DNA from: JAXMAR01 sp046350295
Lineage (GTDB): Bacteria > Planctomycetota > Planctomycetia > Gemmatales > Gemmataceae
Assembly: GCA_046350295.1 (NCBI GenBank)
Contig: JAXMAR010000009.1
Span: 1-64,000, forward strand
Reading direction: 5' to 3'
DNA: 64,000 nt
Shown in pieces: positions 24,287 to 32,695 of this stretch. A program made the translations under genes and the position numbers. The notes under the pieces are model-generated. The model searched no databases, had not been told where the DNA came from, and was given only the letters and a program-made list of their open reading frames with translations. Position 1 is the first letter of the stretch, and every line of letters starts with the position of its first letter.

Positions 24287-26803
24287 TCACCTGGGCAGGA
24301 CGCGAGCCTGCTCGAGCATCTGGTGCGCTGCCGCGTTCTCGGGATCGACCAGGAGAACGGAGTCGAGATGCGTGCAGGCGCCGGTGGGATCGTTGTCCGC
24401 GAGACAGACGGCGGCCCATTGCAGGTGAATGCGCGTTGGGGCGCCGCCACCCGCGAGCGCCTGTTGCAAGTCTCTTTTGGCCGCGGCGAAGTCTTTCGCG
24501 GCGGCACTGAGCAGGCTGCGCTGGAACGCGGCCTCGGCGCAGTCCTCCTCCAGCTCCAGGGTCCGGTCAAAATCGGCCCGCGCTTTCTCGGCGCGACGCA
24601 GCGCGGCAAAGGCCAGGCCGCGATTGAGAAAGGCCGCCGCGCTTTTCGGCTCGAGCGTCACGCAGACCGTGAACGCCAAGGCCGCCTCCTCGCACCGGCC
24701 CTGGCGCTGGCAGGCGACGCCGTAATAGTAGTTGGTCCAGAGCCCGCCCGGATCGAGCGTCAATGCTCCGTCGAAACAGGCGGCCGCGTCCTCGACCATC
24801 CCGTCCTGGAGCAACAGACGGCCCAGCGCACATTTCTCCCAGGCCGTCCGCGCCGCCGTCATCAAATCGCGTATGGGTGTGGTGGGCGCCGGTTCCCCCA
24901 ACGCCGCGGCATAGCGCGCCCGCTGATAGCGGAGTGCGGCGTTACCACCCAGAAGCGTCTCCGCTTCATCCAGGATTTTCAGTCCGGCGCGGGTCGCCGG
25001 CTCCTTGTCCCCGGCCCCGGCCGCGCGAACTTTGAAATCAGCCCCGAGCAGCGCCAGGTCGCGCAGATCTTGATCGACGAGCCCATCCGCCGTCCCCGCG
25101 GGGGCCAGATGTTCGCGGAGGCAGAGACGCTTGTCCCACAAGGAGTGGCACAGCCGTTCCAACTCGCTGCCGGCATTGGTCGAGGTCTCGGTCCCGTAGA
25201 GAAAGCGCAACCGGTCGGCGCTCTCGTGCAGCCGGCTCGCCAATTCGGCGCAGTTCGCCCTGTGGAGGGCGGTCGTCAGCTCGGCGCGCAAACCGTCTTG
25301 TCCCGGCGTTCCATTCAGATCGGCCAGGCCGCGTCGTAGCGCCGCTATGGCGGCGTCATACCGTTTCGCCTCCAGATACGCCCGTGCTTCGAGCAGCGCG
25401 TGCTGGGCGCTGGCGGCGCGTCGCGCCAGGTAGCGTGGGACCAGATTCAGGCCGGCGCCGAGCAGGGCGAAAATGATAAACGCCAGGGCCAGAGACGACC
25501 CGAAACTGGGTTTGCGCCGGCGCCAACAGTGCCAGCGCTCGCGCCAACTCCGATTGGGCGCTTCGACGAGGGGCTGGTCGAGCAGCCGTCGCTGCAGGTC
25601 GCCCGCGAGCGCCGCCCCGTCGCGGTAGCGCCGCGCCGGATTCTCGCACAGGCACTTCGCGATGATGTCCGTCATGGCGAGCGTGACGGTCGGCCTGCAC
25701 GGCGGCAGCATGCGCTTGCCGGGGTCCGGCAATCTCCCGGCGAACGCCTCGAAGAGCACCAGGCCGAGCGAATAGATGTCGGAGCGTCCGTCGATCGCTT
25801 CCGGGATCGGCTCGCCGCGCCGCACCGCTTCCATGCCGCGCTTTTGCTCGGGGGACATGTAGGGCGGCGTGCCCCCGAATCGAGCCCCGGCATCCCCTTC
25901 TCGGAGCGGCTCCCGCGCCAGGTGAAAATCGAGCAGCATCGGTTGCAGGTCCGCCGCGATCAGGATGTTGGACGGCTTGAGATCGAGGTGGACCAGGCCG
26001 CGCTCGTGCGCATAGTGCAGCGCCTCGGCCAGGCAGGAGCCGATCCAGCACAGAGCTTGCTCGAACGTCGCGCGTTGTAGAAAGGCGGCGGCGGGGCTGC
26101 GCAGGCGCGGAGCCGGAAGGGGCGCCGTTTGCCGGGCCGCTTCGATGTGCCGGAGAATCGAGGCGCCGCTCGCAGGCGTCGCGTCCTCACGCAGCAGGCG
26201 CAAAAGCGTCGCCAGAGTGAGCCCGCCGAGATAAGGCAGACACAACGCTCGCAGGCCCCCGTGTGGCTCCTCGCTCACGGACAGGAGTGGCACGATGTGG
26301 GTGTGTTGCAGCCGCGCCAGCGCCAGGTGCTCGTCCCCGCCCCGGCCGCTGACCTTCAAGACCACCGGCCGATCCGCGAGCGAGGATTGGGTCGCGACAA
26401 AAACCCGTCCGTGGCGGCCGCGCCCCAGCTCGGCGATAAGGTGGAAATCCGCGAACCTTTCCCCGGCTTGCGGCAGGCACTCGGGGCGCTCCAGCGCCAG
26501 GGCGCAGCGATAGAGGACGGCGATCTCCTTGCGCAGGTCGGGGGCTCGAGTGGCGAACGCCTCGAGATTGAGCGGCGCCCGGTGTTGGCGCCGCAGACAC
26601 ATCTCCTCGTAAAGCAGGTCCAGAAGCGCATGACGCCGCTCCGCCGTGGACCAGCCCTCCGGCACGATGGCCTCGGCCTGCAGTTGCTCGCCGCGCTCCC
26701 ATGCGGCCGACAGGCGCTCCAGCAACTGCGTGATGCGCTCCTCTTGCTCGGCGTTGTCCCGGAAGGGCGCTGGGCGCGTCGGCGTCGTGCTCCGTTCAGC
26801 CAT
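24287..26803 (-). CDS. Ser/Thr protein kinase with TPR-containing extracytoplasmic region
   Basis: An 838-aa protein. The kinase domain starts near residue 118 with FHLIAELGRGRHGRVFVATQ (glycine loop) and VVLKVSG (ATP lysine). It continues with HLDLKPSNIL (catalytic loop), LLDFHLAREP (DFH in place of DFG) and GTPPYMSPEQKRG. One transmembrane helix (SLALAFIIFALLGAGLNLV) lies near residue 440. The C-terminal half has TPR-like repeats, for example AAAFLNRGLAFAALRRAEKA. The start overlaps the end of the sigma-factor gene by 8 bp, so the two are translationally coupled. This matches planctomycete ECF sigma/kinase pairs in which the kinase is thought to control the sigma factor. Confidence 0.85.
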   Translation of the reverse strand: MAERSTTPTRPAPFRDNAEQEERITQLLERLSAAWERGEQLQAEAIVPEGWSTAERRHALLDLLYEEMCLRRQHRAPLNLEAFATRAPDLRKEIAVLYRCALALERPECLPQAGERFADFHLIAELGRGRHGRVFVATQSSLADRPVVLKVSGRGGDEHLALARLQHTHIVPLLSVSEEPHGGLRALCLPYLGGLTLATLLRLLREDATPASGASILRHIEAARQTAPLPAPRLRSPAAAFLQRATFEQALCWIGSCLAEALHYAHERGLVHLDLKPSNILIAADLQPMLLDFHLAREPLREGDAGARFGGTPPYMSPEQKRGMEAVRRGEPIPEAIDGRSDIYSLGLVLFEAFAGRLPDPGKRMLPPCRPTVTLAMTDIIAKCLCENPARRYRDGAALAGDLQRRLLDQPLVEAPNRSWRERWHCWRRRKPSFGSSLALAFIIFALLGAGLNLVPRYLARRAASAQHALLEARAYLEAKRYDAAIAALRRGLADLNGTPGQDGLRAELTTALHRANCAELASRLHESADRLRFLYGTETSTNAGSELERLCHSLWDKRLCLREHLAPAGTADGLVDQDLRDLALLGADFKVRAAGAGDKEPATRAGLKILDEAETLLGGNAALRYQRARYAAALGEPAPTTPIRDLMTAARTAWEKCALGRLLLQDGMVEDAAACFDGALTLDPGGLWTNYYYGVACQRQGRCEEAALAFTVCVTLEPKSAAAFLNRGLAFAALRRAEKARADFDRTLELEEDCAEAAFQRSLLSAAAKDFAAAKRDLQQALAGGGAPTRIHLQWAAVCLADNDPTGACTHLDSVLLVDPENAAAHQMLEQARVLPR

Positions 26804-27377
26804 CGTGGGCCTCGCCGTTCTGTTCGAGAGCCAACTTGCGGGCGAGATTGCGGAGGATGCGGCGAATGCTGCCGGGATGAAAGCCGGTGCGGGCCGTCAA
26901 CTCCTCCATCGACAGGAATTGACGCTTTAGCCTGAGCAGTTCCTGATGCTCCGGCGCACACACTTGCAGCATGCGCTCGAACAGCTCATCGGCTTCCAGT
27001 TCCTCGAGTGCGGGGGGAAGCGGGCAACCGGGCGCCTCGCTGGTCGGAACCTGCTCCAGGCCACGCTCGCGCTCCAGGGCGTCCTGGTGCTTGCGGCACT
27101 TGTCGGTGAGCCGGCAGCGGGCCACGTGCGCGAGAAAGGCCTCGAACCGCCCGAGGTCCTCGAAACGCCACGTCCCGCCGCGTTGCCCGCGGAGCACGTC
27201 GGCCCACACGGACTGCACAATGTCCATCGAGTCGAAGCGCGGCCGCAGCCAGTGCGGGAGCCGGCGCCGCACGACTTCGCGCAGATAGGGCTCACAGGCC
27301 GCGAACAAGCGTTTGGCGGCGCCGCTGTCGCCGGACGCGAACTGGTCGAGCAAGCTCTCGAGCGACTCTTCCGTCAC
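26796..27377 (-). CDS. ECF-type RNA polymerase sigma factor
   Basis: A 193-aa sigma-70 family protein starting with GTG at 27377 and preceded by GGAGG. The region 2 pattern is visible in FDSMDIVQSVWADVL and FEAFLAHVARCRLTDKCRKH. Region 4 is ELLRLKRQFLSMEELTARTGFHPGSIRRIL. The length and motifs fit planctomycete ECF groups encoded next to Ser/Thr kinases. There is no anti-sigma factor gene beside it; the overlapping kinase gene probably provides the control. Confidence 0.85.
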   Translation of the reverse strand: MTEESLESLLDQFASGDSGAAKRLFAACEPYLREVVRRRLPHWLRPRFDSMDIVQSVWADVLRGQRGGTWRFEDLGRFEAFLAHVARCRLTDKCRKHQDALERERGLEQVPTSEAPGCPLPPALEELEADELFERMLQVCAPEHQELLRLKRQFLSMEELTARTGFHPGSIRRILRNLARKLALEQNGEAHDG

Positions 27378-28220
27378 GCCTCACGCCTCCCCGCCCGCCC
27401 ATAGTTCATCGTCCGACCGGAGGAAGGTTGGCGCGGAGGGCCACGCCCTGCGATCCGGTGTAAACGCCGTTGGACGCGTGCTCGCAAGGCGCGGCGCAGG
27501 GCCATCGCCGCGTCGCTCCGGCCGCATCACAGACACGCCGGCGCCCATCGACGCCGGCACAGGGCTTTGCAACGCAAAAGGGGACAGTCCCTTTCGACCT
27601 GGCAAAAGAGGCGGTTTTTCGCTCGAGCGAAAGGGACAGTCCCCTTTTGCGTTGCAAAGCCCCGGCACAGGGGAAAAACAGAAACCGGAAACGCTGGGCC
27701 GGCGGCGCGTCTCCAACTCCTCGACGCGGAGGAGAGTGCGTGATCGGAGCACAGGTCGTCCTTCCTGACGGGATACGTTCGTTTGACCGAAAGGGGGAGG
27801 CGGTCGCGAGAAATGGGCGCTACGCGAGAACCGCACATCAAGAACTGACGACCCTCAGTCTAGCCGCGCCCCTTCCCCGGATCAAGGGGCCGCGTCCAGT
27901 TCAACAACGGCGGCACGATTTCGTTGGCGACGAGGGCGGAAAAGAACGGCAGCGCCCGGAAACGGACAGTTGCGCCGATCACGGCCGCGCCGATCACGGC
28001 CGCGTCGTTTGCCCTGCCCATCCTTCCATGAACGCCACCTTCACCAACTCAAACGGGGCCACGGCCTCGTCCCAGTTTGACACCGTCCATGATCATGACC
28101 GCTCGCGGGGCGGCACGCGGCCCTGGGGAGAAGCGCCGCCCGACGAAACATGAGCTAGGCTTGAACGGTCGCGGTTGCGGACCAAAAGGCGGCCGTGCGC
28201 CCGCGGCCTGGAACGATCTC
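27378..28220. other. Intergenic region between sigma factor and PilZ genes
   Basis: About 840 bases with no convincing gene. The main feature is the long inverted repeat at 27562-27662. Open frames here read through the repeat in several frames and do not resemble proteins. It must contain promoters for the divergent genes on either side, but I cannot place them. Confidence 0.5.
27562..27662. repeat. Inverted repeat with 35-bp arms containing GGGGACAGTCCC
   Basis: Arms 27562-27596 and 27628-27662 (starting GGGCTTTGCAACGCAAAAGG) are reverse complements with a single mismatch, around a 31-nt spacer. The GGGGACAGTCCC core is itself palindromic. It resembles REP-type elements mobilised by Y1 (TnpA-REP) transposases; no transposase gene is present nearby. 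Confidence 0.85.
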
Positions 28221-28856
28221 ATGCGATTCGCGTTCGTCGATTTTGCGCACTGGGGGACGTGGATCTCCCTGGTCCTGGGCCTGGGCGTCGGCTGGGGCGT
28301 CTTCATGCTCAGCGGGTTCGTCGCGTCGCGGCGGCGCCCGAACCTATTCGGTCTCGATGAAGACTTGCCCTGGGAGGATTTGTTCGAGCTTCTCAAGGCC
28401 GCCGAGGAGTCCGGCCCCGACACGCTGCCGGAAGGTTGGGACAAGTTCAATCCAGCGGAATTACTGCGGGTGCTTCAGGCTCGTCTGCCTGAAAAAGCGG
28501 CTGAACTCAGGAACCGTGCCGTACCTACCGATCCGGGCCCCATGCCCGGTCGTCACGATCGTCGCAGGAGCCAGCGCCGCTACTCCACCCCCACGGAAGT
28601 GCGTATCACCTCGCCGTTTCACGAACGACAACTGACCGGACTTGTCATCAACCGTTCCACCGGCGGACTTGGCATCCTCACCGATGTGGAGTTCGCTCCC
28701 AAGACCACCTTCTACGTGCGCGCCGTCGACGCCCCGTCGACCGTACCCGTCGTCGATCTTCTCGTCTGCCATTGCCGCTCAGCGGGCAAGCTCTGGCTCA
28801 TCGGTTGTCAGTACAAGAAGGAGATTCCCTGGAGCGCTAAGGTCTGGTTCGGCTAG
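28221..28856 (+). CDS. PilZ domain protein with N-terminal membrane helix
   Basis: A 211-aa protein from ATG 28221. Residues 11-35 form a hydrophobic helix (WISLVLGLGVGWGVFMLSG). After a linker of about 80 residues comes a PilZ domain with the c-di-GMP-binding arginines in RRRSQRRYS and the NRSTGGLGI motif ([D/N]xSxxG). This suggests an inner-membrane c-di-GMP receptor. The frame is open upstream to 28077 but without a ribosome site. Its stop codon overlaps that of the convergent lipoprotein gene within one CTAG. Confidence 0.8.
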   Translation: MRFAFVDFAHWGTWISLVLGLGVGWGVFMLSGFVASRRRPNLFGLDEDLPWEDLFELLKAAEESGPDTLPEGWDKFNPAELLRVLQARLPEKAAELRNRAVPTDPGPMPGRHDRRRSQRRYSTPTEVRITSPFHERQLTGLVINRSTGGLGILTDVEFAPKTTFYVRAVDAPSTVPVVDLLVCHCRSAGKLWLIGCQYKKEIPWSAKVWFG

Positions 28857-29293
28857 GGATCCAGTTTGATGTCGTAGAGGTTGGCGCCGCGGACCACCTC
28901 GAACGTCAGCAGCGGCTTGGTCTGATCGCTGTACTTGCTGGGAACGAGGTTGGCCTTCGCCAGCGTCTTCGCGTCGTCGGCCGTGACGAGCGCCGCGCGT
29001 CCGCCGGTTTTCCCGCCGGCATCTTTCTTCCCGGCGAGGTCCTTGACCAGGTCGACCATCTTGGGGTTTTCGACGTAGACAAAGAACTTGACCGTCCCCG
29101 TCCCCACGCCGCGCAGCGCATATTGTCCATCCGGATCGATTGCGGCCTGGAACGTGCCGTTGCTGGCGGACGCGGTGACGGTGCCGGACTTCAGCTTCTC
29201 CCCCTTGAAACGGACCGTGCCCTTCACGTCGCCGACGCCGCCGCAGCCCGACGTGAACAGAAGAAGGGGCACGATCACCCACGAACGCTTCAT
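28853..29293 (-). CDS. Small lipoprotein with carboxypeptidase-regulatory-like fold
   Basis: A 146-aa protein with a lipoprotein signal sequence: VIVPLLLFTSGCGG, lipidated Cys at about residue 17. The mature part starts GDVKGTVRFKGEKLKSGTVT and fits the transthyretin-like carboxypeptidase regulatory fold seen in many small planctomycete lipoproteins. It lies 19 bp downstream of a DUF1559 pseudopilin gene, a common pairing in this phylum, and is probably co-transcribed with it. Function unknown. Confidence 0.75.
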   Translation of the reverse strand: MKRSWVIVPLLLFTSGCGGVGDVKGTVRFKGEKLKSGTVTASASNGTFQAAIDPDGQYALRGVGTGTVKFFVYVENPKMVDLVKDLAGKKDAGGKTGGRAALVTADDAKTLAKANLVPSKYSDQTKPLLTFEVVRGANLYDIKLDP

Positions 29294-29312
29294 CGCTTGG
29301 ATACCTCGCCGC

Positions 29313-30242
29313 TTACTGGTTCAGGTCGACGGACTCGCCGCCGGCGCGGGTCGCGGCCGGAATGGTCAGCGGCTGCGACGCATAGGTCAAAAAGCGGACC
29401 GACCCATCCGCCATCAGCCAGTTGGAGCCGCCCATGTGCAGGCTCCAGAAATGGTTCGACTCCCCCCCGCAGGCCGGACTGTTGAGGTCGGCTTGCCGGA
29501 ACACGCCCGGGAAGGAACAGCCGTTGTAAAAGGCGTACAGCTGATTCGTGGACAGGAGGCAATCGAAATCGCTCACCGCCCACCAACCCCAGAAGAGATC
29601 GGCCGACGGCGGACGCTCGCCGACCATGAGCGTGTTGCTCGTGCCGTCGGTGATGGCCACGGTGCGCACGCCCGTGGAGCTGACGTCGAAGACGCCGTTG
29701 GTCGGCCCGAACACCTGGTTGTTGACGCTGTTGTCCGACCCGGTCACCCCGAGGTAGTCGGTGAAGGCCCCGGTGACGACGCCCGCGGCCGAGCGTGGAT
29801 CCGACGGGCACAGGAAGGCCGCGACCGGCTTGTTGTAGTTGGCGAAGAACGGGCCATTCCAGCTGGCGCCGGAATAGCTCATCGCTTTGAACAGGCTCTG
29901 TTGCTCGACATGCGGTAGGATGCTGACCATCCAGCCGCCGTAGGTCGTGTAAGCGAGCGCCGGATAGAGGCCGCCGTAGCCCGGCGGGCCGAAGCCCTGC
30001 GCTATGGCGGCGGGCAGGAAATACTCGCCGCGGGCCGCGGGCAAGCGTTTTTTCTTGTCGTTGAATGCGTGAATGGCGAGGCCGACCTGGCGAAGGTTGT
30101 TGGCGCACGCCGACCGCGCCGCCGCCTCCCGGATCTTCTGCACCGCGGGAATCAAGAGGGCGACGAGGATACCGATGATCGCAATCACGACCAACAGTTC
30201 AATGAGCGTGAAGCCCTTCCGGCGCTCGAAGAAAGTAGCCAT
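29313..30242 (-). CDS. DUF1559 protein with type II secretion/prepilin leader
   Basis: A 309-aa protein. The N-terminus RRKGFTLIELLVVIAIIGIL is a class III (prepilin) leader; cleavage is expected after KG, followed by a hydrophobic helix. The rest is DUF1559 (SBP_bac_10): CANNLRQVGLAIHAFNDK, DGTSNTLMVGERPPS and the C-terminal GSNWLMADGSVRFLTYAS. This is the most expanded family in planctomycetes. It may form pseudopilus-like or surface structures, but direct evidence is lacking. The lipoprotein gene follows on the same strand. Confidence 0.9.
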   Translation of the reverse strand: MATFFERRKGFTLIELLVVIAIIGILVALLIPAVQKIREAAARSACANNLRQVGLAIHAFNDKKKRLPAARGEYFLPAAIAQGFGPPGYGGLYPALAYTTYGGWMVSILPHVEQQSLFKAMSYSGASWNGPFFANYNKPVAAFLCPSDPRSAAGVVTGAFTDYLGVTGSDNSVNNQVFGPTNGVFDVSSTGVRTVAITDGTSNTLMVGERPPSADLFWGWWAVSDFDCLLSTNQLYAFYNGCSFPGVFRQADLNSPACGGESNHFWSLHMGGSNWLMADGSVRFLTYASQPLTIPAATRAGGESVDLNQ

Positions 30243-30546
30243 GGCGGAATCCCGACGAATGGGGCGTTGAAGAGACGCTCTCGACTGGCCCTGTTCACGA
30301 TTGGCAAGCAGAGGAAGTGGAGCTAAGAAAAACGCCTGAACTGACTGGAGAGACTAAGTCCGCGCGAATGAGATGTCAACGGAAAAACGTGATTTCCTCA
30401 AGGGGTATTCACTTCTCTCGGCGCGGCGCCTCCGCTCCAACTCGATGCCGCTGCCGTTCCGTCCTCCCCTATCTAGAATGGCGAGGAAACCAACAAGGAA
30501 ACTGCCATGAATGGACTCTTCACAGGTCTGTGAAAGGAGCTGCGCG
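30243..30546. other. Divergent intergenic region upstream of DUF1559 and sodC genes
   Basis: About 300 bases between divergent genes with no gene of its own. TAGAAT at 30474-30479 is a possible -10 for the superoxide dismutase gene, but no good -35 stands at the right distance. An ATG at 30511 in frame with the dismutase gene would add 12 residues; the ATG at 30547 has the better ribosome site. Confidence 0.4.
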
Positions 30547-31134
30547 ATGAAACGGTGGACGGTGCTCGGCCTGACGCTGATGCTGACGGTGGCGCTTGTG
30601 CCCTTGGGGCCCGCCAAGCCCCCGGAGAAGGAAAAACATGAGCCCATGAAGGTCACGGCCGCCATCGCGGTCCTGCACCCGACCGCCAAGAGCGAAACCA
30701 AGGGAGTGATCCGCTTCGTGCAGAAGGACGGCTACATCGAGATCACCGGCGAGATCACCGGCCTGACTCCCGGCTTGCACGGCTTCCACATTCATGAATT
30801 CGGTGATTGCCACTCACCCGAAGGCCTCTCCGCCGGCGGCCACTTCAACCCCGACGGCGACAAGCACGGCGGGCCGGAAGACAAGATGCGGCACGTCGGC
30901 GACCTCGGCAACATCGAGGCCAACAAGTCGGGCAAGGCCGTCATCAACATGAAGGACAAGCTGGTCCAGCTGCACGGCCCCCACTCGATCATCGGCCGCA
31001 GCGTCATCGTCCATGCCAAGGCCGACGATCTCAAGACGCAGCCGACGGGAGACGCGGGTGGCCGCGTCGCCTGCGGCGTGGTCGGCATCGCCAAGGGTCC
31101 GGAAAAGGCGAAGGCGACCGCAGCAGGACACTAA
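30547..31134 (+). CDS. Cu/Zn superoxide dismutase, secreted
   Basis: Converts superoxide to peroxide and oxygen in the periplasm. From ATG 30547, with AAAGGAG 7 nt upstream, it is 195 aa with a signal peptide (WTVLGLTLMLTVALVPLGP). Family motifs are complete: GFHIHEFGDC (two copper histidines and the first disulfide cysteine), SAGGHFNPDGDKHG (bridging and zinc histidines), RHVGDLGNIEA (zinc aspartate) and GGRVACGVVGIA (second cysteine). The gene stands alone, followed by a terminator-like sequence. Confidence 0.9.
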   Translation: MKRWTVLGLTLMLTVALVPLGPAKPPEKEKHEPMKVTAAIAVLHPTAKSETKGVIRFVQKDGYIEITGEITGLTPGLHGFHIHEFGDCHSPEGLSAGGHFNPDGDKHGGPEDKMRHVGDLGNIEANKSGKAVINMKDKLVQLHGPHSIIGRSVIVHAKADDLKTQPTGDAGGRVACGVVGIAKGPEKAKATAAGH

Positions 31135-31146
31135 TAGATTCGGCTG

Positions 31147-31184
31147 AAAAACGGGGGGGGGGCGTCGGCCTCCCCTTTTTTTTT
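31147..31184. terminator. Terminator between convergent sodC-type and MBL genes
   Basis: An A-tract, a run of ten G, a short spacer, CCCC and nine T follow the dismutase stop codon. The stem is mainly G4/C4. A-tract before and T-tract after would let it act in both directions, and the neighbouring gene ends at 31202 on the opposite strand. Confidence 0.55.
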
Positions 31185-31201
31185 GCTCGCGTGCACAAGA
31201 T

Positions 31202-31882
31202 TCACGGCGTTCGTGCGCGTCTTTTGAGCCATTGCGCCACCGCGTCCGGAGCCAGCGGTCCTCCGTGCCCCGGCCAGATCCGCTTCGGCTGCAGCGCCAG
31301 CACTTTCCGCAAGCTTTCGTAGACCTGCGTCACATCGTCCGCAAAGTAATGCAATCCCGGCCGCGTGCGAAACACCTTCCCGCCCCACCAGCCTCCCATG
31401 ATCAGGTCGCCCACAATGGCTTCGCCGGCGCCCGTCAAGACTGTGATCGAGCCCGGCGTATGCCCCGGCGTGGAAACGATGCGGGCGTCAACGCCGAACT
31501 CCGCGAGATTCCGCTCGCTGTCGATCAGGACCGTCGGCTCCGCCGCCGGATAGTAGCCATTGAGAAACCAGTGCAACAACCAGGCCGTGAGGTTGGTCGG
31601 TCGCAGCGGACCATTGCTGCCCCGCCGCATCTGCTCCGCCTCGGCCCGGTGGACGGCCAGGGGCGCCGTCGTGAGACGCGCCAGCGTGGCGCTGGAGCCG
31701 CAGTGGTCCCAGTGCGCGTGCGTGTGCAGGATGAGGGCCAGATCGGCGATGCGGATGTCATGCCGCGCCAGCGCGGCCTCGATGCGCGGCAAGTCCTTGG
31801 GCCGGCCGGTGTCGATGAGGATGGGGCGGTCGCCGCGCAGCAGATAGGCGTTGCAGATCGGCAGGCGGATAGGAATGAGCAT
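31202..31882 (-). CDS. MBL-fold metallo-hydrolase
   Basis: A 226-aa cytoplasmic hydrolase of the metallo-beta-lactamase superfamily. The dinuclear metal site motif HTHAHWDHCG (HxHxDH) is at about residue 73. Further metal ligands are visible in STPGHTPGSI and IWPGHGGPLAPD. This pattern fits glyoxalase II-like and related thioester or lactone hydrolases; the substrate cannot be assigned. It is divergently placed from the DUF47-Pit operon. Confidence 0.85.
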   Translation of the reverse strand: MLIPIRLPICNAYLLRGDRPILIDTGRPKDLPRIEAALARHDIRIADLALILHTHAHWDHCGSSATLARLTTAPLAVHRAEAEQMRRGSNGPLRPTNLTAWLLHWFLNGYYPAAEPTVLIDSERNLAEFGVDARIVSTPGHTPGSITVLTGAGEAIVGDLIMGGWWGGKVFRTRPGLHYFADDVTQVYESLRKVLALQPKRIWPGHGGPLAPDAVAQWLKRRARTP

Positions 31883-32025
31883 GCCGTGAGTTCGCCCGTG
31901 AGCCTGAGGAAAAAAGCGGATAGATCCATCCTACACCGTCGCTCGGCTTCCTTTTTTCTTCGCGCGAACTTCATAAGACATCTTTGACACTCAAGCGAAG
32001 CGATCACTCCCGGAGCCTGCCGCGC

Positions 32026-32658
32026 ATGGCCTTTGGATTCAGCCTCATCCCGCGCGAGCTCAAGTTCTTCGACATGTTCGACGCGGTCGCGGCTACGATC
32101 ACACGCGCCGCGGGCAAGTTTCATGAGCTGGTCACCGTCTTCGACGATCTGCCGCGCCGCTGCCGCGAAATCAAGAGCGAGGAAGAGAAAGGCGACGAGC
32201 AGGTCTCGCGAATCCTGAAAGCGCTCGACCGCAGCTTCATCACTCCCTTCGATCGTGAAGACATTCATGAGCTCGCCGCCAAGATGGACGACGTGCTCGA
32301 CAACATGGAGGAGACCGCCTACCGCTTCCAGGAGTTTCGCCTCGAGCAACCCAACGCCGCCGCCGTCGAGCTGGCCCGCATTGTCAAGGAATCCTGCGAG
32401 CACCTGGAGATGGCGGTGCGCGGCATCCGCAATTTGAATCGCCCCGAGGAGATCCAGAAGCGGTTGCAGGAGATCAGCCGCCTAGAGAACGAAGCCGATC
32501 GCATCTACCGTGACGCGGACGGGGCCATCTTTGCCGAGCCCCCGGATATCCTCACGCTTATCAAGTGGCGCGAGCTCTACGAATGGCTGGAGGCGACCGT
32601 CGACGCCTGCAAGGAAGCGTCGCAGGTGATCTCCGGTATCGTCATCAAGGGAACCTGA
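32026..32658 (+). CDS. DUF47 (PhoU-like) phosphate transport regulator
   Basis: A 210-aa helical protein from ATG 32026. The DUF47/PhoU_div pattern is clear: FFDMFDAVAATITRAAGKF, then KSEEEKGDEQVSRILKAL and PFDREDIHELAAKMDDVLDN. The E/D-rich heptads bind metal clusters in the family. Members are encoded next to Pit transporters and are thought to gate or regulate phosphate uptake. Here the Pit gene follows 37 bp downstream on the same strand, supporting that role. Confidence 0.9.
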   Translation: MAFGFSLIPRELKFFDMFDAVAATITRAAGKFHELVTVFDDLPRRCREIKSEEEKGDEQVSRILKALDRSFITPFDREDIHELAAKMDDVLDNMEETAYRFQEFRLEQPNAAAVELARIVKESCEHLEMAVRGIRNLNRPEEIQKRLQEISRLENEADRIYRDADGAIFAEPPDILTLIKWRELYEWLEATVDACKEASQVISGIVIKGT

Positions 32659-32695
32659 GAGGACCTGGAGCGAGGTCGCGCCGCAGAGGGCCCGA

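Noticed and set aside
27470..28153. A 227-codon open frame in the sigma/PilZ gap
   Set aside because: It reads through both arms of the long inverted repeat and has no protein-like pattern.
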